From Lentzea californiensis (GTDB lineage: Bacteria > Actinomycetota > Actinomycetes > Mycobacteriales > Pseudonocardiaceae), in contig NZ_JANBBE010000009.1 of assembly GCF_024648825.1 (NCBI RefSeq), forward strand, positions 62,001-126,000: DNA of 64,000 nucleotides, read 5' to 3'. The notes under the pieces were generated by a model, which was not told where the DNA came from, did no database searches, and saw nothing but the letters and a program-made list of their open reading frames with translations. Position numbers and translations under genes: made by a program. The first letter of the stretch is position 1, and every line of letters begins with the position of its first letter. Below are positions 41,797-50,187 of this stretch, in pieces.

Positions 41797-42659
41797 TCAT
41801 GCGGCAGGACGACGAGGCGCTCACCGCGTCGGTGGGCGACGTCGAGCTCTTCCGGTACGTCCACCGGCCGTCGACGCCCGCGTTCGAGGGGCCGAAGCCC
41901 TACCTGCACCCGGTGCGCACGCTCGCCGGCGACGTGGTGACGGCGTTCCGGCCGCACGACCACCGCTGGCACAAGGGTGTGCAGATGACCGCGACGGACG
42001 TGTCGGGGGAGAACTTCTGGGGCGGCGTCACGTACGTGCGAGACCGGGGCTACGCGGCGCTGTCGAACGTAGGGACCATGCGGCACGAGGAGTTCGAGGT
42101 CGACGGTGCGCGGTTCGACGAGCGGCTGTCCTGGTTCACCGAAGAGGGAGAACGCTGGGTCGGTGAGTCGCGTTCGTTCACGGTGCGCGACGTCGAGGAC
42201 GACTCGTGGACGCTGGACTTCGCCACCACCATGACGAACCTGCGTGCCGAGCCGCTGGTCTTCGGCAGCCCGACGACCAACGGGCGGGAGCTCGCCGGCT
42301 ACACCGGGTTCTTCTGGCGCGGACCGCGTTCGTTCACCGACGGCACCGTGATCGCCGCCGACGGGGGAGCCGGGCAGGAGATGATGGGCAAGGCCGCGCG
42401 CTGGCTCGCGTTCGTCGGCCGGCACGACGAGGTGGACCGCTGGTCGACGCTGCTGTTCCTGGACCACCCGGACAACAAGAACACGCACTGGTTCGTGCGC
42501 AGCACGCCGTTCGCGGCGGTCAACCCGTCCTTCGCCTTCCACGACACCGTGGAACTGGCTCCGGGCGCGGCACTGGCCTTGCGCTACCGGCTCGTCGTGG
42601 CCGACGGCGAGTGGGACAGGGCGCAACTGGAATCCTATGTGGAGGAACACCCGTGGTGA
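41778..42659 (+). CDS. PmoA-like (DUF6807) protein
   Basis: 293 residues. Features of the DUF6807/PmoA-like group: PYLHPVRTLAGDVVTAFRPHDHRWHKGVQMTATDVSGENFWGG (in parts), TGFFWRGPRSF, and HWFVRSTPFAAVNPSFAFHD. This group often sits next to Gfo/Idh/MocA genes in sugar operons; despite the name no methane oxidation is implied. It is a galactose-mutarotase-like beta-sandwich protein and may bind or modify the operon's sugar. The GTG at 41778 overlaps the previous gene; ATG at 41799 is an alternative. Confidence 0.82.
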   Translation: MDEQPVIMRQDDEALTASVGDVELFRYVHRPSTPAFEGPKPYLHPVRTLAGDVVTAFRPHDHRWHKGVQMTATDVSGENFWGGVTYVRDRGYAALSNVGTMRHEEFEVDGARFDERLSWFTEEGERWVGESRSFTVRDVEDDSWTLDFATTMTNLRAEPLVFGSPTTNGRELAGYTGFFWRGPRSFTDGTVIAADGGAGQEMMGKAARWLAFVGRHDEVDRWSTLLFLDHPDNKNTHWFVRSTPFAAVNPSFAFHDTVELAPGAALALRYRLVVADGEWDRAQLESYVEEHPW

Positions 42660-43366
42660 CGCCGTTCCCCGGTGGTGTGGGCATCTCCGGCCTGAGGGTG
42701 TACGACTGGCCGGCGGTGGACGGGGTGTGCGGCGGTTCGCCGCACGTACACCTCGCCTGCTCGGAGTGCTACTACGTGATCGGCGGGCAGGGCAGCGTCC
42801 AGACCCTGACCCGCCGCGGGTTCGCCGAGACGCCATTGCGCGAGGGCACCGTCGCCTGGTTCACGCCCGGCACGATCCACCGCCTGGTCAACGACGGCGA
42901 CCTGCGGATCATCGTCGTGATGCAGAACAGCGGCCTGCCCGAGGCGGGCGACGCGGTGTTCACGTTCCCCGCCGAGGTGCTGGCCGACGCGGAGAACTAC
43001 TTCGCGCGAGCCCAGGCCGGTGACGAGGAGTCTGCCCGGCGGCGCAGAGACCTCGCCCTCGAAGGGTTCCTGGAGCTGAAGCGACGCGTCGAGGCGGGCG
43101 AGGACACGGCACTGGACGACTTCTACCGCTCCGCCGCGCGGCTGAAGCAGGACGTCCTGGGCGACTGGGAGAAGCGGTGGCGGGCGGGCGCGCTGGCGTC
43201 GGCCGAACGCACCGGCGAGCACCTCGACCGGTTGCGCGACGGCGACATCGGCCACCTCGCCGAGGCGGACGTCCACGTGACGAGCGAGGAAGGCCCGAGG
43301 CGGTTCGGCATGTGCGGCCGGCTCGACGTCCACGACCCGGCCGAGGGGAACTCGCCGCACGACTGA
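42653..43366 (+). CDS. Cupin-domain protein with helical C-terminus
   Basis: 237 residues. A cupin barrel occupies residues 1-110: metal-site motif SPHVHLACSECYYVIGGQGSVQTL (HxH...E) and second motif GTIHRLVNDGDLRIIVVMQN. The remainder is helical (FARAQAGDEESARRRRDLALEGFLELKRRVEAGEDTALDDFY in parts) and unassigned. It may act as a sugar isomerase, lyase or sensor for the importer's sugar. GTG at 42653 with GGAGGAAC ahead; overlaps the PmoA-like gene. Last gene of the importer operon. Confidence 0.82.
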   Translation: MVTPFPGGVGISGLRVYDWPAVDGVCGGSPHVHLACSECYYVIGGQGSVQTLTRRGFAETPLREGTVAWFTPGTIHRLVNDGDLRIIVVMQNSGLPEAGDAVFTFPAEVLADAENYFARAQAGDEESARRRRDLALEGFLELKRRVEAGEDTALDDFYRSAARLKQDVLGDWEKRWRAGALASAERTGEHLDRLRDGDIGHLAEADVHVTSEEGPRRFGMCGRLDVHDPAEGNSPHD

Positions 43367-43370
43367 CCCT

Positions 43371-43397
43371 GTCGAGTCGAACCGCCCGTCGAATCGA
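43371..43397. promoter_or_regulatory. TTCGAC-type repeat cluster before the GH16-like gene
   Basis: GTCGAGT (43371), GTCGAAC (43376) and GTCGAAT (43388), that is GTTCGAC/ATTCGAC on the opposite strand. The last is part of the odd palindrome CGTCGAATCGACG. It starts five bases after the cupin stop and ends 45 bp before the GH16-like start. Confidence 0.65.
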
Positions 43398-43441
43398 CGG
43401 AACTGTTGTGCGGCAACGAGTTCGTCCAGGACAGTGAGGCG

Positions 43442-44224
43442 ATGAGAATCGCAGCAGGCGCACTCGTCATCGTCCTCACCGCCGCCTCCACGACCCCCGC
43501 GAACGCGGCGGCGTGGGAAGACGTGATCGGGACGGGGTCCTTCAGCGGCTACGGCGCGCTGGAGTCGGAATGGAACTACCGCTACCCGTGGGGCTCCGAC
43601 CACAACGGCACGGCCAGGATGTACGCGAGCTCCAGCGACCACAACCACGTGTCGCTGTCCGGCGGCGTGCTGACGGTGAAGGCGACGCGCATCTCGTGGA
43701 ACGAGGGCAACAGCAGCGCCGACCCGCACCTGCCCATCCGCTACCACTCCGGTGCGATCCACGCGAAGGAACACGTCGTGGTGAACGACCAGTTCCCGAA
43801 CTGGGAGGTGAAGGGCGACTTCCAGGCGCCCTCCACCCGCGGCACCTGGCCCGCGTTCTGGCTGACCGGCGTCAACAGCTGGCCGCCCGAGAGCGACATC
43901 CTGGAGTTCAAGGGGGACAACCGGAACTGGTTCAACACCTTCCGGACGTCCAGCGACGTGTCGAGTTCCATCGTCGGCGTGTCCTCGCCGGGCTCGTGGC
44001 ACACCTACCGGGCGTGGATGACCAAGGTGAACGGCACCGACGTCGACATCCACTACTACCTCGACGGAAAGTGGATCGCGAAGCACACCGCGCGGAACTT
44101 CGTCGGCAAGCCGCTCTGGGTGGTCATCAACCTGCAGATGGAGGGCTCGTCCGGCAGCCCGGGCCCGACCGCGGAGACCAACTACCGGGCCCGCAACGTC
44201 TACATCGGACGCACGCGGGCATGA
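43442..44224 (+). CDS. Secreted GH16-like beta-sandwich glycosidase
   Basis: 260 residues. Signal peptide MRIAAGALVIVLTAASTTPANAA, then a concanavalin-like fold with RGTWPAFWLTGVNSWPPESDILEFKGDN. The ESDILE sequence matches the GH16 catalytic ExDxxE pattern. Further along, SWHTYRAWMTKVNGTDVDIHYYLDGKWIAKH is the usual GH16 beta-strand region. It probably cleaves a beta-1,3- or beta-1,4-linked glucan or galactan; specificity cannot be read. GAGG lies five bases before the ATG. The final nine codons (NVYIGRTRA) are repeated 2.2 kb downstream as a non-coding copy. Confidence 0.82.
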   Translation: MRIAAGALVIVLTAASTTPANAAAWEDVIGTGSFSGYGALESEWNYRYPWGSDHNGTARMYASSSDHNHVSLSGGVLTVKATRISWNEGNSSADPHLPIRYHSGAIHAKEHVVVNDQFPNWEVKGDFQAPSTRGTWPAFWLTGVNSWPPESDILEFKGDNRNWFNTFRTSSDVSSSIVGVSSPGSWHTYRAWMTKVNGTDVDIHYYLDGKWIAKHTARNFVGKPLWVVINLQMEGSSGSPGPTAETNYRARNVYIGRTRA

Positions 44225-44261
44225 AGGTGAGGTGGCCCCGGCGGACACCGGGGCCACCTCC
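44195..44261 (+). repeat. 67-bp direct repeat, copy 1 (GH16 3' end plus terminator)
   Basis: Begins inside the last codons of the GH16-like gene (AACGTCTACATCGGACGCAC) and runs through the stop and a hairpin (GGTGGCCCCGG stem, extended to 13 bp at 44229-44241 and 44248-44260, loop CGGACA). The same 67 bp occurs at 46363-46429 with one mismatch (G44244 against A46412). The two copies bracket the beta-propeller/TetR cassette. The hairpin serves as terminator of the GH16-like gene and, from the other side, of the propeller gene. Confidence 0.95.
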
Positions 44262-44273
44262 TTGGACCGGTGG

Positions 44274-45548
44274 TCAGTGGGTGGGGCTGGTCCAGTCGGC
44301 GGAGATGCGGGCGACGCGGACGCGTTGCGGGTGGTCGCCGACGGGTACGGAGACGACTTTCTGGCCGGTGCCGAAGTCGATCGCGGTGACCTGGTCGGCG
44401 CCGCTCTCGGAGATGACGCACTGGCGGCCGTCGCCGCTGACGGTGGCCCAGTAGGGCTTGGAGGCGGTGACGAGCGGGCCTTGCTGCAGGGTGGCGCGGT
44501 CGACGACGGTGGCGTAGTCGTCCATGGTTCCGGCGACGCAGAGCTTGCTGCCGTCCGGGTTCATGGACAGGCCGTGGTGGCGTGAGTCGTTGACGAAGGT
44601 GGTGCGGTCGTCGCTGGTGTCCGGGTTCTTCGGCAGGGTCTTCACCTGGGTGATCCTGTCGGTGGCGACGTCGTACTCGATGAAGCCGTTGAAGTACGAC
44701 ACCTGGAAGTACAGCTTCGAGAAGTCGGGGCTGAACGTCGCGGGCCGCACGGCGTCGGACAGGTCCTTGCGGCCGAAGGCGTCCAGCTTGCCGCGCATGT
44801 CGATGGTGCGGACGACCTGGTAGGTGGCGGCGTCGACGACGGTGATGTGCCGGTCGCCCTTGAGGAAGTCCTGCCACGGGGCGTCGAAGTCGTTGTTGAC
44901 CTCGCCGATCGACATGTTCCAGAGGTACCTGCCTCCGTTGGTGAAGGCGTTCTCGTGCGGCTTGTCACCGGTCTTGAACGAGCCGAGCTGCCGGCCGGTG
45001 TTGATGTCCAGCACGTGCACCGTGTTGGACGTCGACGCCGAGACCGCGATCTTGGTGCCGTCTGGGGAGACGGACATGTGGTCGGCGCGGAAACCCGACA
45101 CGGGGAACCGCCACTTGATGTTCCCGGTGGCCAGGTCGAGGGAGACGACGTCAGCGAAGCTGGGTCGTGAGACGACCATGGCCGTGCCGTCGGGGGTGGA
45201 GTACATGTCGTCGACGAACTGGTCGTGCCCCTCGCCGGGGCCCGAGCGAATACCGAGGAAGAAGGCCAGCTTGATCGGGTTGAGGTAGATCTCGGTGAGT
45301 CGCTGGTCCTTGTCGGGGATGACGTTGATCCGGCCGATCTTGGCGAAGTCGCCGGTGGACCTGATGACGTCGGCGGTGCCGTCCCAGTTGTTGCCGACGA
45401 ACATCACCTCACGCAGCGGCGCCGCGGAGGCGGCCGGAGTGGTGACGCAGGCGGCGAGCACTGCCACCGCGGTGACAGCGTGGGTGAGGCGACGGCGTGT
45501 GAGAGCGCTTCCGGAAGGTTTTCGCGCAGGGTTGGACGAAGCGTGCAT
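44274..45548 (-). CDS. Secreted YVTN-type beta-propeller protein
   Basis: 424 residues. A twin-arginine-like signal (TRRRLTHAVTAVAVLAACVTTPAASA) is followed by repeated blades such as HMSVSPDGTKIAVSASTSNTVHVLDINTGRQLGSF, HGLSMNPDGSKLCVAGTMDDYATVVD and YWATVSGDGRQCVISESGADQVTAIDFGTGQKVVSVPVGDHPQRVRV (each in parts). No catalytic motif; the role may be binding or an oxidoreductase-like propeller. ATG at 45548 with GGAG upstream. Divergent from a TetR gene across two palindromes, so it is probably TetR-controlled. Confidence 0.85.
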   Translation of the reverse strand: MHASSNPARKPSGSALTRRRLTHAVTAVAVLAACVTTPAASAAPLREVMFVGNNWDGTADVIRSTGDFAKIGRINVIPDKDQRLTEIYLNPIKLAFFLGIRSGPGEGHDQFVDDMYSTPDGTAMVVSRPSFADVVSLDLATGNIKWRFPVSGFRADHMSVSPDGTKIAVSASTSNTVHVLDINTGRQLGSFKTGDKPHENAFTNGGRYLWNMSIGEVNNDFDAPWQDFLKGDRHITVVDAATYQVVRTIDMRGKLDAFGRKDLSDAVRPATFSPDFSKLYFQVSYFNGFIEYDVATDRITQVKTLPKNPDTSDDRTTFVNDSRHHGLSMNPDGSKLCVAGTMDDYATVVDRATLQQGPLVTASKPYWATVSGDGRQCVISESGADQVTAIDFGTGQKVVSVPVGDHPQRVRVARISADWTSPTH

Positions 45549-45602
45549 CGTTGCATCTCCGAGTGAAGTGGGCGCCGGCAAGGGAGGGCGCAAGCCGCAG
45601 GG

Positions 45603-45630
45603 AGATCTGAACTTGGCCAAGTTCAGATCT
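45603..45630. promoter_or_regulatory. 28-bp perfect palindrome, probable TetR operator
   Basis: AGATCTGAACTTGG (45603-45616) followed by its exact reverse complement (45617-45630). Located in the divergent gap between the propeller gene and the TetR gene, 55-82 bp before the propeller start. Length and symmetry suit binding of a TetR dimer or pair of dimers. Confidence 0.85.
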
Positions 45631-45632
45631 TA

Positions 45633-45648
45633 CCTACTGGATAGTAGG
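45633..45648. promoter_or_regulatory. Second inverted repeat CCTACT-GGAT-AGTAGG
   Basis: Six-bp perfect arms with a four-base spacer, two bases beyond the 28-bp palindrome and 66-81 bp before the TetR start. Either a second regulator site or part of a compound TetR operator. Confidence 0.6.
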
Positions 45649-45713
45649 CTGGCGTGATCCCGGCCACAAGAGCCAGTGGAGGCAACCACCCGCACACATC
45701 CTTTGGAGGCACC

Positions 45714-46358
45714 GTGGCAGGCAGGATCACCCCGGCGGAGGGTCGATACGGTGGCAAGGACGCGGCCGAGCGCCGGGACGAGCGGCGCGGGCGGTTCCGG
45801 GAAGCGGGCCTGGAGACCTTCGGCACCGGACCGGGTTTCCGGGGAACTCGCCTGGGTGATCTGTGCAAGGCCGCCGGTCTGTCGAGCCGCCAGTTCTACG
45901 AGGAGTACCGCGCCCTGGAAGACCTGCTGGCCGATCTGCACCTCCACGTCAACGACGTGGCGGGGAAGGCCGTCGCCGAGGCGCTGCCCGGCACCGGGGA
46001 CCTGAGACTGCCGGAGCTGCTGCCCCGCTTGGTGCACGCCTACGTGAAGGGCGCCTGCGCCGACCCGCGGCACGCCCGCATCGCCTACGTCGAGGTCGTC
46101 GGAGTCAGCCCCCGCATGGACCGTCAGCGCCTCGAACGCCGCGCCATCTGGGTCGAGATGATCAACCGGCTGGCCGCGGACGCCGCCGCACCGGGCGAGA
46201 TCCCTCCTGGCGACTACCGCATCACCGCCGCGGCCATCATCGGCGCCGTCAACGGACTCATGCACGACTGGGTCGTCGGGTGGGTCGATGCGACGCTGGA
46301 CGAGGTCGCGGACGAGCTGGCCCAGATGGTGCTCGGCAGGTACCAGATCGCCGAGTGA
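45714..46358 (+). CDS. TetR/AcrR-family regulator
   Basis: 214 residues from the GTG at 45714, which has GGAGG nearby. HTH: ETFGTGPGFRGTRLGDLCKAAGLSSRQFYEEYRALEDLLADLHLHV in parts (the SSRQFYEEYRALEDLL recognition helix region is typical). The C-terminal ligand domain includes AYVEVVGVSPRMDRQRLERR and AIIGAVNGLMHDWVVGWVDATLDEVADELAQMVLG. Probably represses itself and the divergent propeller gene. It is the last gene before the second 67-bp repeat. Confidence 0.92.
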   Translation: MAGRITPAEGRYGGKDAAERRDERRGRFREAGLETFGTGPGFRGTRLGDLCKAAGLSSRQFYEEYRALEDLLADLHLHVNDVAGKAVAEALPGTGDLRLPELLPRLVHAYVKGACADPRHARIAYVEVVGVSPRMDRQRLERRAIWVEMINRLAADAAAPGEIPPGDYRITAAAIIGAVNGLMHDWVVGWVDATLDEVADELAQMVLGRYQIAE

Positions 46359-46362
46359 GCAG

Positions 46363-46429
46363 AACGTCTACATCGGACGCACGCGGGCATGAAGGTGAGG
46401 TGGCCCCGGCGAACACCGGGGCCACCTCC
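46363..46429 (+). repeat. 67-bp direct repeat, copy 2 (non-coding GH16 tail plus terminator)
   Basis: Identical to 44195-44261 except one base. Here the segment no longer belongs to a GH16 reading frame: the last nine codons and stop are a fossil copy. The hairpin (46397-46409 with 46416-46428) now lies between the converging TetR and GH2 genes and can terminate both. Confidence 0.95.
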
Positions 46430-46434
46430 ACCGG

Positions 46435-49400
46435 TCAGGCCCCCGCCGGAAGGCCCGACCAGGCTTCCTGCGACGTCAGCGGTCGCATCGTGATCGTGTA
46501 CTCGTAGGTGCTGTCGGGACGGACCTGGCTGCGCTGCCGCACCGGGTTCGGCGTGTCACCGACACCGGTCACGGCGTGGTCGGCGTGCAGCGTGAAGTAC
46601 CCCTTGTTGCGCTGCAACATGAACGGGTACGCGGCACGTTCGATGTCGTCGTACTGCGTCACGCTGACCTCGCGAGCACCCGACACCAGCAGACCGGATG
46701 TGCGTCCGTCGGTGAGCAGCGCCCACCGGGTGTCGGTGTGGTTGCCGTGGTCCTGCGGGCGGTGGTACTCGACGTACTGGTCGGCCACCGAGGTGGAGTG
46801 CACCCCGATCGGCGTGCCGTCCCTGCGGTCGACGTAGCTCTCCGCCTTCCTGCCGTACCAGGAGAACTCGGAGAAGCGGTCGGGCACGGACAGCTGGACA
46901 CCGATGCGCGGCAGGTACGGCAGCGTCCGCATGGAGCCCTGCGGCGTCACCCGGTGCCCGAGTCGCAGCACGCCGGCCGAGTCCACCGCGTAGACCATCG
47001 TCTGGTCGAACCACGCCCCGCTCACACCGGGTGCGGCGGCCTTGCTGTCCACGATGATCCTGGTGGTCTTGTGCCCGTCCTTCTCCACCCGCACACCGGA
47101 CACCGTGGTCTCGAGGCGGTCGAGCCCGGCCTTGCGCCAGTCCTCGCCCTCGGCGCGGCCCCACGTGTAGGTCTCGTTGCTGATCGGCGCACGCCACGCG
47201 TCGAGCTTCGGACCGCTGGTGAGAAGTTCACGGCCCCACGACTTCATGGACGTCAGCGCACCGGACTTCTTGTCGACCGTGTAGGCGGCACCTGCCGCCG
47301 TGGCGGTGACCTTCTGGGCGTCCTCGCGGGTGAACACGACGGCCCAGTCGAGAGGTGCCCTGTCCAGGCCGGGAACGCGGCTGCCGCCCAGTGAGAACTG
47401 GTCGTGTGCGAGCACGTGCCCGGCCGGCAGCAGTGGCGCCTTGGACGACGTGACCGTCTCCACGGTGAGGAACCGTTCCCGGTCGGCGTCGTTGACCGGC
47501 ACCGGCAGTGAGATCGGCGCGGTCGACCCGGCGGCGACGCGCAGCGGCTGTTCACCGCTCTTGACCACCCGTGAGCCTTCGGCGACCCGCCAGCGCAGGG
47601 TGAGGTCGTCGGTGCCGGTGAACTGCCGCTCGTTGGTCACCGACAGCACGCCGCCGGAGTAGCCGAACCGGATCGGCTGGTGTGCCCAGGCCATCTGCGT
47701 GGTCTCCGGCTGCGGCTTGCGGTCTGTGCCGATCAGGCCGTCCACACCGGACAGCGACGACCCGTACGCGAGGTGCGTGCCGCGTTCCTGCACGCTGTCG
47801 AAGTCGAGTGCCAGCACGGCACCGCCGGCCGGGGCGGAGGACGTACCGAGCTCGGCGGCCGGCAACGCCCGGTCGTAGACGCGGACGTCGTCGACCTCAC
47901 CGCGGGCCATCCAGCCGACGGTGGACGGGTCGTTCCACGACATCTCGAAGTCGCGGCCGATGTTCACGTCGGCTGCCGAGTAGTCGATCGCGCCGGTGAA
48001 CGGCAGGACGCCGACCTCGGCGCCGTCGATGTACAGCCGCAACGCGGTGCCGTCGTACGTACCGCTGACCCGGTGCCACTTGCCGTAGAAGTCAGCGGGC
48101 ACCTTCGCCTGCACGGCACGCCACGTGCCGCTGTGGATGAAGAACTCGAGCGTGGTCTCGTTCTTCATCTTGAGCGTCCACTGGTGGTCGCCCTTGGCGA
48201 TGATCGGGAACTGGCCGGTCCACTTCCCGGGCTTGACCCACGCGTCGAGCGTCAGGGTCGTGCCGGTGATGTCGAGCTTGCGGTCGCGGTAGACCTCGAC
48301 GAAGTCGTCGAGCCCCGACAGCGAGAGCGCCTTGCCGCGGTGGCCGTCGACGAGCTCCGGCGCGCCGGAGAGCAGTGCGGTGATGTCGTTGCCCGAGCTG
48401 TCCGGCGCGATGCGGGTCTTCTGCTTGATGTTCTGCTCGGCCCAGTCCCAGATGAAGCCGCCCTGGGTCTGCGGGTTGGCGCGGATGATGTCCCAGAACT
48501 CCCGGAAGTTGCCGAGGCTGTTGCCCATCGCGTGCGCGTACTCACCGAAGATCAACGGCTTGGTCGTGCTCTTCGCCTGCTCGGCGAACCTCTCCGGCGA
48601 CGGGTAGCGCGGTCCCCACACGTCGGCGAACGGCGCGTCGCCGTCGGGGTTGTTGGACTGGTGGTAGATCGGCCGCGACGGGTCGTTGGCCTTGAGCCAC
48701 TTCGCCATCTCGTAGTGGTGCGCGCCGAGCCCGGCCTCGTTGCCGGTGTCCCACAGGAAGACGCTCGGGTGGTTCTTGTCGCGCTCGACCATGCCGATCA
48801 GCCGGTCCAGGAACGTGTCGCGCCACTCCGGCTGGTTCGCCTGGCACCACCGGGCGCAGTTCTCGTGGTTGTGGGTCTCGATGTCGACCTCGTCGTCGAC
48901 CCAGATGCCGTGCTGGTCGGCCAGGTCGTAGAAGTACGGGTCGCTCGGGTAGTGCGACGTGCGCACGGCATTGACGTTGAGCTGCTCCATCAGCGCCACG
49001 TCGCGTTCCTGCGCCGCACGCGGGACGTGCCGGCCGTGGTCCGGGTCGGTCTCCGCGCGGTTGACGCCCTTGAACAGCACCCGCTTGCCGTTGACCAGCA
49101 GGGTCTTGTCGCGGATCTCGATCTCGCGGAAACCTGTGGTGTCACTGGTGATGTGCGTGACCTTGCCGTCGGGCGCGGTCAGCGTCAGCACGACGGTGTA
49201 GAGGTTCGGCGTCTCGTCGGTCCACTTCGCCGGGTTGCGCACCGGCAACGCGAGACGGGCGGTGCTGCCGCCTGTTTCCTGGCTCACCGAACCGACTTCG
49301 GCCCCGCGAGAGTCACGCAGACTGGCCGTGACGCGGTGCGTGCCGGTGGTGCCGCCGGGTTTGTGGCCGAGCTCGACGTCCGCGGTGAGGGTCGCGTCGG

Positions 49401-50175
49401 TGTAGGTGGCGTCGAGGTCGGTCTTGAGGGTCACGTCCTGGATGAACGTGGCGGGCGTCGAGTACAGCGACACCGAGCGGAAGATGCCCGAGTACCGCCA
49501 CTGGTCGTAGTCCTCGAGGTAGGAGCCGGCGCTCCAGCGGTGCACCTGGACGGCGATCTTGTTGCGGCCCGGCCGCAGCGCGGAGGAGATGTCGAACTCG
49601 GCCGGGGTGTAACCGCCCTGGTCGTAGCCGACGTACTTGCCGTTGACCCACACGAAGTAAGCGGACGCCACGCCCTCGAAGCGCACGAACGTCGCACGCT
49701 TCGCCCAGTCGGCCGGCACGTCGAAGTCGCGCACGTAAGCACCGGTCGGGTTCACGTCGCGGGGCACACGGGGCGGGTCGTCGGGCTGCACCTCGGTGGC
49801 GATGTTGCGGAAGATCGGGTGGTCCAGGCCGTCGGTCTGCCAGGTGTGCGGCACGGTCACGGTGCGCCAGCCGGACGTGTCGTGGTCGTCGGCGTAGAAC
49901 CGCGCCGGGACTTCGGCGGGCCTGTCCGCCATGGAGATCTGCCACCTGCCGTCCAGCGACCGCGTGAACGGCGTGCGCTCGTCGCGGCGCACGGCCGAGG
50001 CGACATCGGCCTGCGGGAGCAGCAGCGCGTGGTGCGGCTCCTGTCCCTCGGCGATCTTGGCCGGATCTTCGAGGTAGGTGTGCACGTCCGGAGGGGGATC
50101 GACTGCGGAGGCGATCGGTGTCGTCGAACCAACCGCAACTAACAGCACTGTGGCAAGAACAATCGCGCGCCGCAC
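46435..50175 (-). CDS. Secreted GH2 beta-galactosidase with inserted LamG domain
   Basis: 1246 residues. Signal peptide (VLATVLLVAVGSTTPIASA), GH2 jelly roll (YVRDFDVPADWAKRATFVRFEGVASAYFVWVNGKYVGYDQGGYTPAEFDI in parts), Ig-like domain, then barrel with acid/base Glu in LWDTGNEAGLG (about residue 476) and nucleophile Glu in IFGEYAHAMGNS (about 545). Directly after the barrel's GGFIWDWAEQNIKQKTRI a LamG/concanavalin-like domain is inserted (about 590-790: LSLSGLDDFVEVYRD, VDDVRVYDRALPAAE). The chain then returns to the LacZ-type C-terminal domains (TGTDDLTLRWRV, Bgal_small region to YEYTITMRPL). It should release terminal beta-galactose from galactans outside the cell. GTG start with GGAGG six bases ahead; TGTTCA repeats lie just upstream. 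Confidence 0.92.
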   Translation of the reverse strand: MRRAIVLATVLLVAVGSTTPIASAVDPPPDVHTYLEDPAKIAEGQEPHHALLLPQADVASAVRRDERTPFTRSLDGRWQISMADRPAEVPARFYADDHDTSGWRTVTVPHTWQTDGLDHPIFRNIATEVQPDDPPRVPRDVNPTGAYVRDFDVPADWAKRATFVRFEGVASAYFVWVNGKYVGYDQGGYTPAEFDISSALRPGRNKIAVQVHRWSAGSYLEDYDQWRYSGIFRSVSLYSTPATFIQDVTLKTDLDATYTDATLTADVELGHKPGGTTGTHRVTASLRDSRGAEVGSVSQETGGSTARLALPVRNPAKWTDETPNLYTVVLTLTAPDGKVTHITSDTTGFREIEIRDKTLLVNGKRVLFKGVNRAETDPDHGRHVPRAAQERDVALMEQLNVNAVRTSHYPSDPYFYDLADQHGIWVDDEVDIETHNHENCARWCQANQPEWRDTFLDRLIGMVERDKNHPSVFLWDTGNEAGLGAHHYEMAKWLKANDPSRPIYHQSNNPDGDAPFADVWGPRYPSPERFAEQAKSTTKPLIFGEYAHAMGNSLGNFREFWDIIRANPQTQGGFIWDWAEQNIKQKTRIAPDSSGNDITALLSGAPELVDGHRGKALSLSGLDDFVEVYRDRKLDITGTTLTLDAWVKPGKWTGQFPIIAKGDHQWTLKMKNETTLEFFIHSGTWRAVQAKVPADFYGKWHRVSGTYDGTALRLYIDGAEVGVLPFTGAIDYSAADVNIGRDFEMSWNDPSTVGWMARGEVDDVRVYDRALPAAELGTSSAPAGGAVLALDFDSVQERGTHLAYGSSLSGVDGLIGTDRKPQPETTQMAWAHQPIRFGYSGGVLSVTNERQFTGTDDLTLRWRVAEGSRVVKSGEQPLRVAAGSTAPISLPVPVNDADRERFLTVETVTSSKAPLLPAGHVLAHDQFSLGGSRVPGLDRAPLDWAVVFTREDAQKVTATAAGAAYTVDKKSGALTSMKSWGRELLTSGPKLDAWRAPISNETYTWGRAEGEDWRKAGLDRLETTVSGVRVEKDGHKTTRIIVDSKAAAPGVSGAWFDQTMVYAVDSAGVLRLGHRVTPQGSMRTLPYLPRIGVQLSVPDRFSEFSWYGRKAESYVDRRDGTPIGVHSTSVADQYVEYHRPQDHGNHTDTRWALLTDGRTSGLLVSGAREVSVTQYDDIERAAYPFMLQRNKGYFTLHADHAVTGVGDTPNPVRQRSQVRPDSTYEYTITMRPLTSQEAWSGLPAGA

Positions 50176-50187
50176 GCTGAACCTCCA

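Noticed and set aside
47680..50142. 820-codon plus-strand open frame opposite the GH2 galactosidase
   Set aside because: Composition typical of an antisense shadow; the minus strand carries a complete catalytic GH2 enzyme.
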